In this document: piece after piece, positions 1-12,816 of the stretch
How positions within the stretch are numbered: position 1 is the first letter of the stretch
How the letters are laid out: each line of letters opens with the position of its first letter
From: Willaertia magna
Lineage: Eukaryota > Heterolobosea > Eutetramitea > Acrasida > Naegleriidae
Assembly (NCBI GenBank): GCA_902984215.1
Contig: CADWAF010000447.1
Span: forward strand, 1-17,650
Direction of reading: 5' to 3'
Length of the DNA: 17,650 nucleotides
The notes under the pieces: model-generated
Told to the model about the DNA's origin: nothing
Seen by the model: only the letters and a program-made list of their open reading frames with translations
The model's database searches: none
Position numbers and translations under genes: made by a program

Positions 1-1
1 C

Positions 2-3000
2 AACTTGGTTCATGATTATGGAGACGATTATCTGGCGTTGTCAACAAATAATGTTACTGTATATTCATTCGATAATGTAGCTTTATCACCTTCCCAATTT
101 ATTAGGGCTGTTGGATCTTCTGGGGAAGATATTGAATTAACATTAGATAAACCTTTGGTAGATATATCTAATGATACTAGCCTTTCATATCAGATATTCT
201 TGAAGACTAATAGTACAAGCTTTAACAAGCAAAAATTAAATTATGTACCAATTTTCGAAAGTGGATTTGTAAAGAAATTTAAAGTTTTTATTCCAACTCT
301 TACTATTCAATTGGACTATAGTTTGGAGCTTATAATTAGTCAAACTGGTGTAAAGAACCTTACTTTATCCGAAACAGTACATATACTAACCATAGCTCAG
401 CAAAATATATTGCCGGCAGAAAGAAATTATTTTACTTTGACCGAAGATTTTGTTCAATTGAAGGTGTCACCGGGAATACCTCCAGCTTTAGTGGACAGAA
501 TTTATTGCGAATTTAATGGCACATACAGACTTCCTGTGCATCTGGAAGGGGATCTTACAATGTGCAATATATCAAGTATTGGTACAGTCCCAGGAAAGTA
601 CAGATTACAATTGGTAAGCGAGCTAGCTCAAAAATTAGGATCTATTTCTAATAGTATTGATTTATATGCCATTGGTAATTACAGCATATCTTATTACACA
701 CCTTCAATTATTCCAGCCGGATGGAGCTATCAAGTTCTATGTGAATTTTTGGATCCTGTATCTTCTTTCTTCTTCGATGAAGCGAGCAGATTTAGCTTCT
801 ATTTTAAGACTTCTGTGACAGAAGAAACCTTTTCACTAACACATACTACAGGTCCAAGTGGAAGAGTTGTTTTCTCAAGCGTTTTCAAACTTCCAAGCTA
901 TCAATCATTTACCTTAGTAATCTCAATTGACTCCAGAAATTTTACCTTGAATTCATTCCCTATTCATTTTCTAACAAACACTTTTTCCCTTGAACTCCAT
1001 TCCACGTCTGATTTTGCTTCTTTGATTAATGATAAAGCAAATGTAGCTGTCACAACAAACAATTCTCTATTAACAACAAACAGAGACTTTCTTAAATGCA
1101 GGTCAGAATCTATTTATTACAACATTGAAGAAACAGATTATCCATCTCGTTTAAATTGCATTATTAATTATTCCAGCAGTGGTTACAAAGGATTATTAGT
1201 GGTTTATAGGGACAACATTAATCCAGAGTTTGAACTTACTGTTTCTATTCAATTCCCAGTTATCAATCCATCTACCTCCGTATTCAAATCAGGTACAAAT
1301 AATATTCAAGTCTTAGGTGACGTATTAGTTACATCAATAGTAAGCAATACCTGGTTACCTGAGTATTTACACAACTATATATTGTGTGTAGGATCAGTTT
1401 CAAATAATATTAGCACTACTTTAGGTGTTTCCAATATTGCAATGCAGGAAGCAATTTGCTCAACAAATTCATCATTAGAGGGTACCTTTGGTATTTCACT
1501 TAAATTGAAAATCAACAATATGTCACAAAAAACTATAGCCTTGGTAACAAATCAATTAAGTATTAAGTTTATTTCTAAATTACAAACAAATAATTATATA
1601 AGGGTTGAGCCTGTTCTAGCACTGTATGGAAAATCAATTCAACCAATCATAAATGTGGATAAAGATATTCCTGTAACAGATATTATAGATTTACAATGTC
1701 TATTGGTTAGTGCGTTGAATTCAACAGTAGTTTCAAACAATCCTGCCACACGGATATCCAGTAAGGAAGTTACATGTCAAAATGTTAATCCTTCTGATAG
1801 CAATGATGGTAATTATTTAATTAAGATTGTTGCTGTTTCGAAATTTAATACTCTTAACCAAATTGACTTGTTTTACAGTTATCCAGATACTTTTATTCAG
1901 TTTGTAAATCAAAAGAACCTCGCATTACATAGTTCTAGTCGTACTGCACTTCCTACTTGGACATATTCAAATGTTTCTTTCGTTAATTGGCTTGGTATTC
2001 CTTTGCGTGCACATTCTCAACTTAAGTTTAAATTTGATACAGAAGATGTTTACTACAATACTACTTCGATTAACGAACAGTTGATGCAAGTCGAATTACC
2101 TACGAAACCTACAAGCGGTTACATTTCAGTTAATTTGTGGTTTGTAAGCTCAGTATCCTCTCTTTTTAACTTTAAACTTTCCGCAACTAGCTATTTGTTC
2201 CCTATTATCTCGAAAGATAATATTTCGTTCAATCCAGTATTTTCAAGTGGAGCTTTAGTGGATCAAAGCTTTGTAACCAAAGTAAGGTTTAGTGGATTTT
2301 TGGGTTTGAATTCATCTCTTAATGCCCCTCGTTTGCATGAAAAAGTTTATTGTTCAATAGGAGATCTATATGTTAAGGCTTCAAGATATGATTATATAGA
2401 CATTAATATTTCTGAGTTCGAGTGCACTTTAAGATCGTCCACAGCAGGGCTTCAACCGGTATGTTTACATTTGGATTCAAATACCCCACGAATCACGCTT
2501 TGCAATAATTCAATCCCTGCAGTAATTGTAAAGTCAGTGTCTATTGAGAATGTGTCTCCATTCACTTCCCTAATATCCCAAGTACCCATTAATCTTACAA
2601 TCTCTACAGGTGCCTCTTTAGATTATGGTGACAGTGTAAAATATTTTTGTAGATACAACACCTCTGATGGATTCACTTCTCAAAAGTTTTCAGCTGTAAA
2701 AGAGTCACCACAAAACTTTAAATGTCTTGTTACGTCAACTCCTACGTCTAGAAGTGTAGCCCAAATATGGATGATCATTCAAACCAAGGAAACAACAGAC
2801 ATAGTTCTATCTTCTAATACTATAACATACTATTTCCAAGAAATTATTCCTCTAACTTATGTGAATCCGTTCGTTGGGTTTTTAAATTACTCAAACCCTT
2901 TCAAAACTTATGCTACTGTAGGTAGTAACGTTGAATTATTTACCGATAGGGAGCTTTATTGCCAATATATATCATCGAACCAAACAATAAGAGTTAGTAA

Positions 3001-6000
3001 AGCTTCTTTTGTTGCAAATACCCACAAAAATTACCACAAGTTAATTACTTGTTCTATTGAAAAGGACATTTTTGAATTATCAAATAATATAGATTATATA
3101 AAGATATCTCTAATGCATAACGGATCGTTAGAAAATAGTTTTGTTATAACAAAAGATATTGACCTAGTTTTGATTAAAACACCTATGTCCTTAGTAAACC
3201 AACCTACCTTTTTCCAAAAAGTAGATATCAACTCAACTAGGTTTAGTTTGAGCTTTGATTCACCAAAGGCTTCTGCAAACTTAAATATTTCATTAACTAT
3301 GGATTACAATTTGTTGAACAATACAGCAGCAACAGTTCCATTAAATTGTTCAATAGAAGATTCCCATCCGTCTTGTACATTTACTATTAGTGGTATTTGT
3401 TATCAAACACCTCAAAATTTATCCTTTACAGTCAAGGTACACAGAATGGGACAAGAAGAAGTTTATTCACAATTAATACCTTTCACATATTACTACATTT
3501 CAGAAACTAGTATTAAATCTGCCTTCCCATTTATTTTAGACTACAATGCCAACAACAACCAAGCAACTAACATCAAGTTTTACTTAGAGGACAATTCTCC
3601 ATTGTTGAATACACAAAACTTCTCTAAAAATTACGTTTGTGAAAGTACTGGTAACAATCAGCTAAAACAACAAGCTGTTGCTTTTGCCAACAGTTTTAAC
3701 TGCTTAGTTAAAGGTGCTCTCATGGATAGATCTTTTGTTTCTGTAAAGTTAAATTTTAACGCAACTCAAATTGAGCAAACAATTACCCCAGTTGGCGAAA
3801 ACGTTGAGTACTCATCCCTTAAATTCGTTGACGAACATACGAGAAAAGATGGATTTGATTCCCATTTATTACACTATAACGATGGTACCAATATTAAGTA
3901 TTCTGTGCCAATAAAATATAGAAACAACCTATTCAAGCTCAAATTTAATGATACAGTGACGGATATGGGATTCAATACTTTTCCTTGTGATATAGATTAC
4001 CTTACTGGATACTTAAATTGTACAAAAGGCATATTATATCCTGACATTGGTTCTAGAACGATTTATGTAAGAGGAGTACAATTTGCTAATCCTTACCTTA
4101 CTTATAACAGTGAAAGACTAACAGATATCAACAAACCATTTATACTTTACAACCCTTCCTCTATAACAATATTCCCATTGGCTGCATTGCGACAAACTAC
4201 TGTTAAATTTGAAATAACATTTGGTAATAATACTTTAGACATTTCCTTAGATACTTATCCATATTTTTTGAATTGCTTAGTTGGTGATGAGCATGAGGTA
4301 TCTGCTTTGTTAAAAACTACTAAACTTATGGAATGCGAAATATCTCTCACTTCTAGGTTGTCTACACTAAATATTGTTCCAATTTTAACAGTTCCTACCT
4401 TCTTTGACAAAAACATTACCTTGAGCAACAATTCTGCAAATATTTATTTATTTAATCAACATTCCCTTTCATATGTCAATGGAGCAGGTGAGGAATCTAT
4501 TTTTGTCAATTTGATTCAAAAGACTATTTCGATTAAAATTGATACAACCATTCCTGAAATAATTAAAAACAACAGTTTTGTTACTTGTAAAGTTCAAGCT
4601 TACAATACTTTCACTTCAATCAACGAGTGGGTAAATCAAAACTACGTAACTACAGACTTTTGGAAATACGAGAATGGCTTCACTTATTTTAATTGTACTC
4701 TCAAAGCAAACAATGTATATTTAGGACCCGCAAACGTTTCCTTGCATTATGTGGAAAACTCCTATTCATTCGAGCTAGGAAATAATTCTCTACCATTATA
4801 TATTGTAGGATTTTACAATCTTTATCCAAGTCCAATGGTCTCCAGTACAAACAAGACTGTTATTGTTAACTTACAAAGTGAAATATTTTACAAACAAACA
4901 ACAATTGATTATGGTATCCCAGTGAAATACTATGCTAGATATTTCAATGATTCGAATAATAATGATGTAAAGGATATTAGTATTGACATTGCTCAACCTA
5001 AAATACAATTGTTTTCAATGGAGGCTATGAAATTGGGTATTTTATTACTGGTTGAATTGAAGGGTACGAACGTTACCAGTACCCAAAAAGCTCCCTTCCA
5101 CTTTTTGGATGGTTTTTATTTCGAACCTAATCATGGTTTAGTTAAAGGAAAAGAATATTTAACCCTTCAAGGTCATACTTATAACGAAGCGGTTGATAAA
5201 AACAAAGTAATGAGATTTAAGAATTATAAAAGTATAGTGTTTAGTTGTACTCCTACTGCAGAATTAGTGTTGAATTGTACAACACCAGATTTGACCTCAA
5301 CCCCTGTCTCAGCCTTCACTTCTCATCCTGTGGAGTATGAAGGTAAGGAATTGGCTGCACCATTCGTGGTCTACGATAAAATAGATGCCCATTTAAAGGA
5401 GAAAATATTCCCAATATCCATTATCAACATTGAGGCAACCATTATTTCCTCCAAATTCATATTTGTGAATGCTTCTTCTTACTTTACATACGTTATTCAA
5501 AGTAGTGACAATGATCCCTTCCCAAGAGTTTTCCAAATTGATCATATCTCTCCCAACATTTCCCTTACTCTTCAAACACAAAAAACTGAAGGAGCTTTTG
5601 AAGGACAACTATTTTTCAATAATGAATATCTGTTTGTTCAAAATGGTAGAGTTGCAATTTCTGACAAAGAAACTGTTTATGTTTTGAACGATCAAAGAGA
5701 TGCTGATTTCTTGGATTCCAAAACACTATTTTATATTGAAAAAGATAAGAAAGAAACTCAAAGCATAAGGTTCAGATTAGGTGTTGAGAAATTCCCTACA
5801 ATTTATTCTCTCTTCGTGGTGTGTAAAACTCAAGACGGTATAATATTTAACACAGAATACGATCCATATTCTGACATCTATAGGTGCAACGTCTCCTCTA
5901 CAAATTCAACCTCAAAAGAAATTTCTATTTGGTTAGAAAAAAGTGATGCTTACAAAGGAGGTTTTCAAATCTCTAGAAATTCTCTAAGAGTACTATTTAT

Positions 6001-9000
6001 TGAAAAGATTCAATTATTAGAAGCAAAGCCTTATGCTATAGTTGCTTTGACATCCTCCAATATCAAGTATACATTATCTAAAATGGAAACTAATAGTATT
6101 GAAGTGTTTACAGTCGCTGGGGTAAATATAAAATGTCATATATCTTCAGGTTCAGAAGGAAGTGGATATGTACCGTTTTATGATCCAATTGTAATTACCA
6201 ACGAGTATGTTATATGCCCAACTACAAAGACCACAAATGATAGGTTCACTAATGTTAAATTAGTAGCTTACAATACAACTAAAACTTCATACTATTCGTT
6301 GGATATAAGTTCTAACTCTATTAGAATTGAGTATTATGAACCATCAACTGTGATAAGGACCTACCCATTCGTTGAGGGCATAGATATGAACTTCTACAAT
6401 TCTAATGCAACCTATATATCTTATCAAACTCTCCACATTTCAAACGTCAAAATGTTGACCAAAGATTTATATTGTGTGTATAGTATTAATGGAGAATCAA
6501 CTAACAAAATTGCAACAGCCTTCAATATTTCCACATCTTATATTCAGTGTAACATTGATATTAAGGAACAAAGTTTATTTGCCGATAGGGCTAATCTAGT
6601 CGATATTTCATTGGTATATAAATTGACAAATGATCCAAATGTTGTAGGTGAATTTTCTGGTTCTAGTAATGTAATTACTTTTGAAATACTTCGAACACCA
6701 TTATACTTCAAAGTAAAATCGGCGGTTGATTTAGATAACTCCAAAACTACAGATGGTTTGTTAAGGGAATATTTAGGCACACCTATCTCCACCAACATAT
6801 TTATACCTGCTTTGCCTTTTGACTACATAATTCAAAGTGGTGATGCCATTTCTTTATCTTGCACAGCCCCTACATATCAAGTTGTTCAATGCGTTTTTTC
6901 TAATCCCCACTTCGCCACCGTCCCAAGTCCAATTTTATCTACAGTAACAATAATTGATAAGAGGTCAAATCTTGGTATTACTTTTCCTATTGACTCGATG
7001 CTTTACTATGAAAGGTTCGATTTCACATCGCTATATCCTTTCATTCTTCCATTTAGAGAGCAAAATCCAAAGAAGGTTTATTACAATTTCGATAGACTAT
7101 TAAGTAATACCTATCAATATTATTTAGAAATATCAAGTAGTTCAATTAATACAACTTATCCATCAATTTATGAAGGAACTGATCTATATTCCAGTACCAT
7201 TAACACTGTTGGTATGGCAGAAAGAGTGAACTTATATTTTGGCTTCCTCAATCCAAAAACTAACTCTAAAGTTTTATTAACAGAAAGATCAAGCAACATT
7301 CAATTTATTGACAAGGTAATTTTAGAGGATAGTTCAACTCACAAGTACTATTCCCTTCCTATATATGGAGGAAGCATTGTTGAATGTATTGTACCAAATT
7401 TAAATCCAACATCAAAGAGTTTATTTACAAATTATAATTTTGCTTTGAATCTATTAAACCAAGGAAAATACTTACCATTGTCAAACAACTTTGAAGTTCA
7501 GAATACAGGGGTAATTCGTGGATTGACCCCTAAGTACATAAACTCGCAATTTGCTTCTCTACCAAATAACTTTGGAGTAGATTTAACTATAAATAATGTA
7601 AGAGCATTTACTTTCTTTGGAAAGATAACAATGTTTGATTATCCAGTCATAGATCGTATATTACCTTCAGATGTAATTTTAACAAATCAAGAAACTATTA
7701 CTTTGCAAAGCAATCAGTTCACTTTTGCAACTGTGGTAAATGCAACAATATTTTATAACTGTTCATCTTATAATTGCCATAGTGCAATTAATAATGGAAA
7801 TATGGAAACACAAAGATGTTCTCAATCCATTAGCCGTTTATTGGATTGTATTTCTCCTAAATTTATTTGGGATTATTCGTTGTCAAATACCTTGCCAGTG
7901 TCAATAGCTTTGACTCTAAATGGAAAAGACATATTTTCTATTCATAACATGCTTACCCTCCATAGTAAAAGTACTATCTCCATCGATAATGTTAATGAAA
8001 TAGAATTTGACAAGGAATACAGCAAAACAATTTACATTTTTGGAAGTTCATTTTATGACACAACAATTTTGGTTAAACTCTATGATTCTATTTTAACAAG
8101 AATAATTCCAGCAACGTTTATTAATTCTCAAACTATAAGTTTCAAAACACCTTTGTTGTATGACGTTAATATTCTATTCCCTAGGCGTTTAAAGATAGGA
8201 GTTAGCTTTGATAATGGAAAAACATTTTTATACAATCAAAACGTAGCAATTACGTGCAACAATATGTTATCATCAAACATTATTGTTCAACCATTGTTTG
8301 CTCCCACAAATACTACAGTTGACAAGTTACTTATAACTAATTTCCGTACCTCTTCTATTACATTGGAAGAAAACGAGAAACTTGTTTTAGAATTATATAA
8401 TACCAATCAACAATACGCGTCAGTAATTGATTGTACTCATATTTCCACCGATACCTTAAATTGCAATTTCACAACACCTCCTATTGAGTCTGTACTTGAA
8501 CTAAGCTCCAAAATTGTGAATGGGGCTGCTTCTAAGCCTTTTTATATTAGTTACACTGGAAAAGTTGTAGTTTTCAAACAACCAACATTAAGTCTCCTAT
8601 CTCCAAGTTATATTTTCAAAACAAGCGATAGTAGAATTACTATGAGAGGTTCATTCCCTGTAGTTTCCTCTTCTAATATTCGCTTATTATTAATACCTTC
8701 TACCTCTACAAGAAAAGTTAAAGCAACCAGCAGTCAAAACATTGACGTTACGGGTGCGTTCAAAATAGATGTTGTTGAAACTGATAAAATAGAAATGGTA
8801 ATAACTAATAAGACCACCCTGTCTACATTGCCTGGATTGTCTTCCCTTCAAATGTCCGTGGATAGTGGAACAACCTACGTCACCCTCACAAATGAATTCA
8901 GATTAGTGGAGGACTTCACATTAATCTCATTAAGAAACGATTTATCTACTGATTCCAGAGGTATATTCACTTTTATTAGTACTCCTTGTACAATTGTTGG

Positions 9001-12000
9001 TTTTAATTTTCCATTTAATATTCCACAATCAGAATGGAAAATTCGATTCACCACCAAGCTTCATGAAAAAGTTTATTCTGTCAGCAATCTGGAAGATTTC
9101 AGATTTGATGTTCCTTCACAAATGATAATGTTTAAAACACCAACCTTCGAAAACTTTATAAATGGAAGTGACATTACAACTACTTTTTCATTTCCAATGG
9201 ATGTTGATATGGGTGTGTCATTTAATTCTGGAAATGATTTTAAATCACTCTCCACTCAATATTTAGACAGATATCAAGAAGTTTTAGTAACTTCAGTGGT
9301 ACCAAATATTATTCCAAGAATGAGTTATGAACTAAGAATTGAAGGAGCAAGTTTGAACCAGGCTAAATCTTGTCTGTTTACCTCTACTGAATTTCAAACG
9401 GGCCAAAGTGATATTGTGGTCCCTGTTTCTGTAAATAGTACTACAGTTATAACTTGTGTTATGCCTCTTATGCCCAAAAATGTTAATACAGTTAGTTTAC
9501 GTTTGATTAACTTGAAGGATGAACTTTCAAAATCTGAAAACAAAATAATTTATTATGAAAATCCAATTTTATTACCTAATTATAATCCAAATACAATTCC
9601 AACCCATGCATTAAACACAAACAACGAAAAACAAAAAGTGTCTATACTTGTTGATAATTACAGAACCGATTTGAGTTTATACATTAAGTATGGCACAATA
9701 TTTACCAAGGATTCTTGTTCAGTTATTCAAAAAACAAGCTTTGGTACCTACCTTTCCTGCCCTATTCAAGCACATGAAGCTGGAACAGTTTCTATTTGTG
9801 TAAGTTATAACAGACAAGATTGGTATTCTCTTAGTGGAAATTTGTGTGACAGTGACGCTGGAAAAAGGAATAATATTACAATGACTTATTATCCTTGTCA
9901 ACCTGGAGAAACATCAAATAATTTCAAAGAAATTTGCCAAAAATGCCCTAAAGGTACTTACAAACCATCTGCTGGAATTTATGCTTGTGTTGAATGTGAG
10001 TATGATCATTACAATCCAAAAGACGGTGCCACTTCTTGCATTGGTTGCCCTCGATTTTCTATCACACAATCAAAAGCTAGTACAAACTTAACTCAATGTT
10101 TGTGTTTGAATGAATATTACCACAATCCAAATCGTTTAAACAATATTATGTTTTTAGATCCACTAGATTATTATTGCATACCTTGTCCACTTGGAGCTAC
10201 CTGCAACCAAACAGGAACTATAAAGCCAGTCCCTAACTACGGATTTTGGTCTTACAATGAGAGTGTGTATACGGAATATCAATTTTATGAATGTTTCCCT
10301 CATGAATCATGTGGTGGCTTAACCCTAAACAATTGCTCTAATGGTTATACTGGTATAAATTGCGGTGTTTGTAAAACTGGTTACTATCGCTGGAAAAATG
10401 TTTGTCAAGAATGTGAGAGTTATTCATGGTTAAAGATTTTGTTATTGCTAGCATTGATTGGTTTAATAAGTGTTGGTTTCTTGGCAGTTTCTTCAATTAA
10501 GATTAGTCATTTAGCTTCTATATCTATTGCATTCTCTTATACTCAAATTATAAGTATGTTCAGTAACTTTGATATTCAATGGCCTTGGGCTATGGGTAAT
10601 GTATTTGTTGCCAGTAGTGTAACAAACTTTAACTTTTCATTTGTTTCCCCAGAATGTTGGATTCCTGATATTTCATATTTTACAAGGTGGTTAATAACTT
10701 CTTTACTTCCTTTCTATTTTGCTATTGCGTTTATGTTATTATATATATTTGGTATTTTACGTTCGATATTTGCTGCCAATTTTGGTCACAAAATTAAATG
10801 GAAATATATGGCAGCGTATGAAGATGAAGAAGAAAATCCAAACTATGATGAGGAATTAGAAAATAGAAGAATAGAATACATGACAGGTAAACAAAAAGTT
10901 AAACATTTCATTATGAGTTATATCCAAAAGATTGGAAGAGTAATTGTAAACTTTTTAATTTGGTTAAGAAACTTTGGTGTTTGGTGCTTAAAACAAAAAC
11001 AATCTAAAGATGAATTAAGAGTTTTCCTTAACATGATCTTAAATGCTTATACTGCTTTCCTCAGTTTTTGTTTTGTATTTATTATGGAAAATGCTTCCCA
11101 AACATTTGTTTGTAACAAACAGTCAACTGGTGATTATACTTTACAAGCTTCTCCAGATATTTTATGTTTCAGTAATGACTCTAGATGGCTCACTATGTTA
11201 CCTATCAGTATAATCTTTTACGTCATATTTGGATTAGGGGGTATACTTTTCTTTATTGCAATTTATATTATGAAAGAAAGATTTGCATATAAAATTGGTA
11301 AATTGAATAGAGATGAAGAAGGAAATGAAATTGTTGATTTGAAAAATATTAAAATAACACAAGAAAAGATTAGAAAAGAAAAGTTTTTATTACAACGTGA
11401 TCCAGTATTAACTATTCAATATAAAAACTTTTATCAAAGATTGAAATTTATGATTAAACGTTTCAGAAGAAAGTTCTTCTACTGGGAAGCTGTCATCACT
11501 GCTAGAAAGTTAATCATTTCTATCCTACACATCTTCCTTAAGCCTTTACTTGTAGTTGTATTTGCAATATTTGTTGTATTCATAGCTATGATTTTACATA
11601 CATGGTCTGTACCTTTCAAACACAAGTTCCACAATGTAAGTAATTATTTATTGTTAATTTAATTTACAACTTTTTAGATTATGGAGTATTTCGTTTTAAT
11701 GGCCACCTTAATTGTTTTATTCTTTGGTTTACTTTTCTTTATTAAATCATTCCCTGCTCCTTGGATAGAAACTGCTGCTGTATGGATTGCTTTGATTGTA
11801 ATTGTTTTGTCACTTGTATTTGTTGTACTTATGGTTGTAAATGATGTTTTAACAAGAATTAAAACTGACAGAGCTAAGAAGAGAAAATTAAGAAAAGAAT
11901 TAATTGCAAAGTTTGGTGAAGAACAAGCAAAGAAACATTTGAAAGAATATGAAAGTAATTTATTTACAAAGAGTATTAAAACAATTATTGAAGATTTAGA

Positions 12001-12571
12001 TGAAGGTAATGAAGATGATCAATGGACAATTGTTGAAAATGAATATGCTAAAGTCGTTCAAGAAGAAATGTTACAATTCCGTGAAGAAGATTGGTATTAT
12101 GATGGTTTAGTTGATATAAACCTAATTGAAGAAGAAGAACGTTGGTCAATTGTTGAAAATAAGTTTAGAAAAGCATTATCTAGTGATGATGAGGAAGATG
12201 ACAATTGGGTAGTCCATCAAAATCCACTTAATCAACAAAATGAATTTGAATATAATCAATTAGAGATGAAGATTTATCATATTGATTTTACTCTACCTTT
12301 CTTTGAAGATGAACAACAAGAAAGTTCAGATGAAGAACCTTCTAGAACCCTTAATGAATTACTTGACAATCTATTTAGTAAGAGAAGATTTGATAAGAAG
12401 AAGGAAGAATTCAAGAAAGCATTTAATAACATTAAGAGAAAATTAAAGAAAAAGAAGGAAGAGGATAACAATGATGAAGAGGCCTTAATTAAGGGTAATA
12501 GTAAAGACATTGAAATGCAAGAACATGTAGTACAGACTCATCCGATGACTCTGAGGAAGAAGAAGAAGTAA
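2..12571 (+). CDS. Giant multi-pass membrane protein with TIG-like ectodomain and ephrin-receptor-like cysteine-rich stalk, 5' partial
   Basis: The frame is open from the window edge, so the true start and any signal peptide lie upstream; the codon at nt 5 is TTG, not a start. Two exons (2-11635 and 11678-12571) give about 4,175 visible residues. Residues counted from nt 5: about 1-2600 form repeated modules of roughly 100 residues, most with a cysteine pair and many N-x-S/T sites. Residues ~2650-3290 are TIG/IPT-like with repeated VSFDNG-type strands (near 2733, 2950, 3070, 3265). Residues ~3298-3470 are cysteine-rich: a CPKGTY stalk (GCC2/GCC3 type), then GATC, GFW, GYTG and CGVCKTGYYR motifs. 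Membrane segments lie near 3475-3498, 3505-3525 (weak), 3562-3589, 3675-3696, 3730-3755 and 3836-3866; two more are in exon 2. The tail is acidic and lysine-rich. This architecture is known from large protist surface proteins of unknown ligand; a surface receptor or adhesion role is inferred. The 3' end is uncertain: the last ~12 codons (HPMTLRKKKK) may be out of frame with the true tail. Confidence 0.88.
11636..11677 (+). other. Spliceosomal intron, 42 nt, in the giant membrane protein gene
   Basis: It begins GTAAGT and ends in a pyrimidine run, CTTTTTAG. It is nearly all A/T and holds the in-frame TAA (11660-11662) that otherwise ends the first exon. It falls between codons (phase 0): exon 1 ends with AAT at 11633-11635 and exon 2 resumes with ATT ATG GAG at 11678. 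After splicing the protein reads VPFKHKFHN then IMEYFVLMATLIVLFFGL. That is the usual end of this membrane domain: a basic loop followed by another hydrophobic helix. So the ATG at 11681 is internal and not a separate gene start. Confidence 0.87.
11678..12494 (+). other. Exon 2 of the giant gene: last two membrane helices and acidic cytoplasmic tail
   Basis: This exon codes two strong hydrophobic helices (starting MEYFVLMATLIVLFF and WIETAAVWIALIVIVLS). A basic stretch, DRAKKRKLRKEL, follows, as expected on the cytoplasmic face. The rest is a charged tail with an internal repeat: QWTIVENEYAKV (Trp codon at 12023) and RWSIVENKFRKA (Trp codon at 12143) lie exactly 40 residues apart. A weaker third unit, NWVVHQNPL, follows 21 residues later, and each is preceded by an acidic cluster. 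Such W-x-I-V-E-N units could be short linear binding motifs; that is inference. The exon either runs on to the TAA at 12569-12571 or is spliced at 12494/12495 (or 12500/12501). Confidence 0.8.
12495..12535 (+). other. Candidate second intron (41 nt) or frameshift point joining the giant gene to the F-box frame
   Basis: The donor AAGG/GTAATA and acceptor GTACAG/AC would remove 41 nt. This moves the reading frame from that of exon 2 into the frame that is open from 12514 to 14919. The split codon becomes GAC (Asp), and the tail continues DSSDDSEEEEEVNND, which suits the preceding acidic tail better than the unspliced HPMTLRKKKK. A second donor at 12501 (GTAAAG) gives the same phase. Against an intron: the segment lacks a pyrimidine tract, is less A/T-rich than the 42-nt intron upstream, and reads plausibly as coding (KGNSKDIEMQEHVVQ). 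A one-base indel, real or from assembly, near 12530 would explain the same shift. Confidence 0.45.
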
Positions 12572-12816
12572 ACAATGATTGTCCATTTGACACAGAAGAA
12601 CCAAATGATAGAAAACCAAAGATTAACGAATCAATAGTAGAATCTCTACGAAAAGTTAGGAAAGAATGTGATACCGGTTATTATACAGTCCCAGAAGAAA
12701 GGAAAGAATTAATTGAAGGAACTGGATTTTCAATTGATTTAACTTTTAGAATAATAAAATGTGTTAAAAAAGAAAATGATTTACTGTCACTACTTTCTTT
12801 TAATTATAAATATGGA
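12536..12816 (+). other. Open reading frame extension upstream of the F-box ATG, likely coding
   Basis: This stretch lies between the two obvious open frames, yet it is in frame with the F-box gene and free of stops back to a TGA at 12511-12513. It encodes an acidic run (SDDSEEEEEVNND), then FDTEEPNDRKPKINES, then a segment with normal mixed composition (ECDTGYYTVPEERKELIEG and GFSIDLTFRIIKCVKKEND) that flows into the F-box protein. No ATG occurs in this frame before 12817. More than 90 stop-free codons in such A/T-rich DNA suggest real coding. It belongs either to an unsplit giant gene or to a 5' exon of the F-box gene whose start is elsewhere. Confidence 0.65.

Noticed and set aside
5393..5608. 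Short ORFs opposite or overlapping the giant gene (5393-5608 -, 5469-5687 +, 6544-6798 -, 8875-9057 -, 9073-9255 -, 9719-9901 -)
   Set aside because: They are small, lie wholly within the long open frame, have no recognisable domain and are expected by chance opposite such a long gene.
12277..12510. Leucine/serine-rich ORF on the - strand
   Set aside because: It is the antisense image of the K/E-rich acidic tail (GAA/AAG codons read as TTC/CTT), not a membrane protein.
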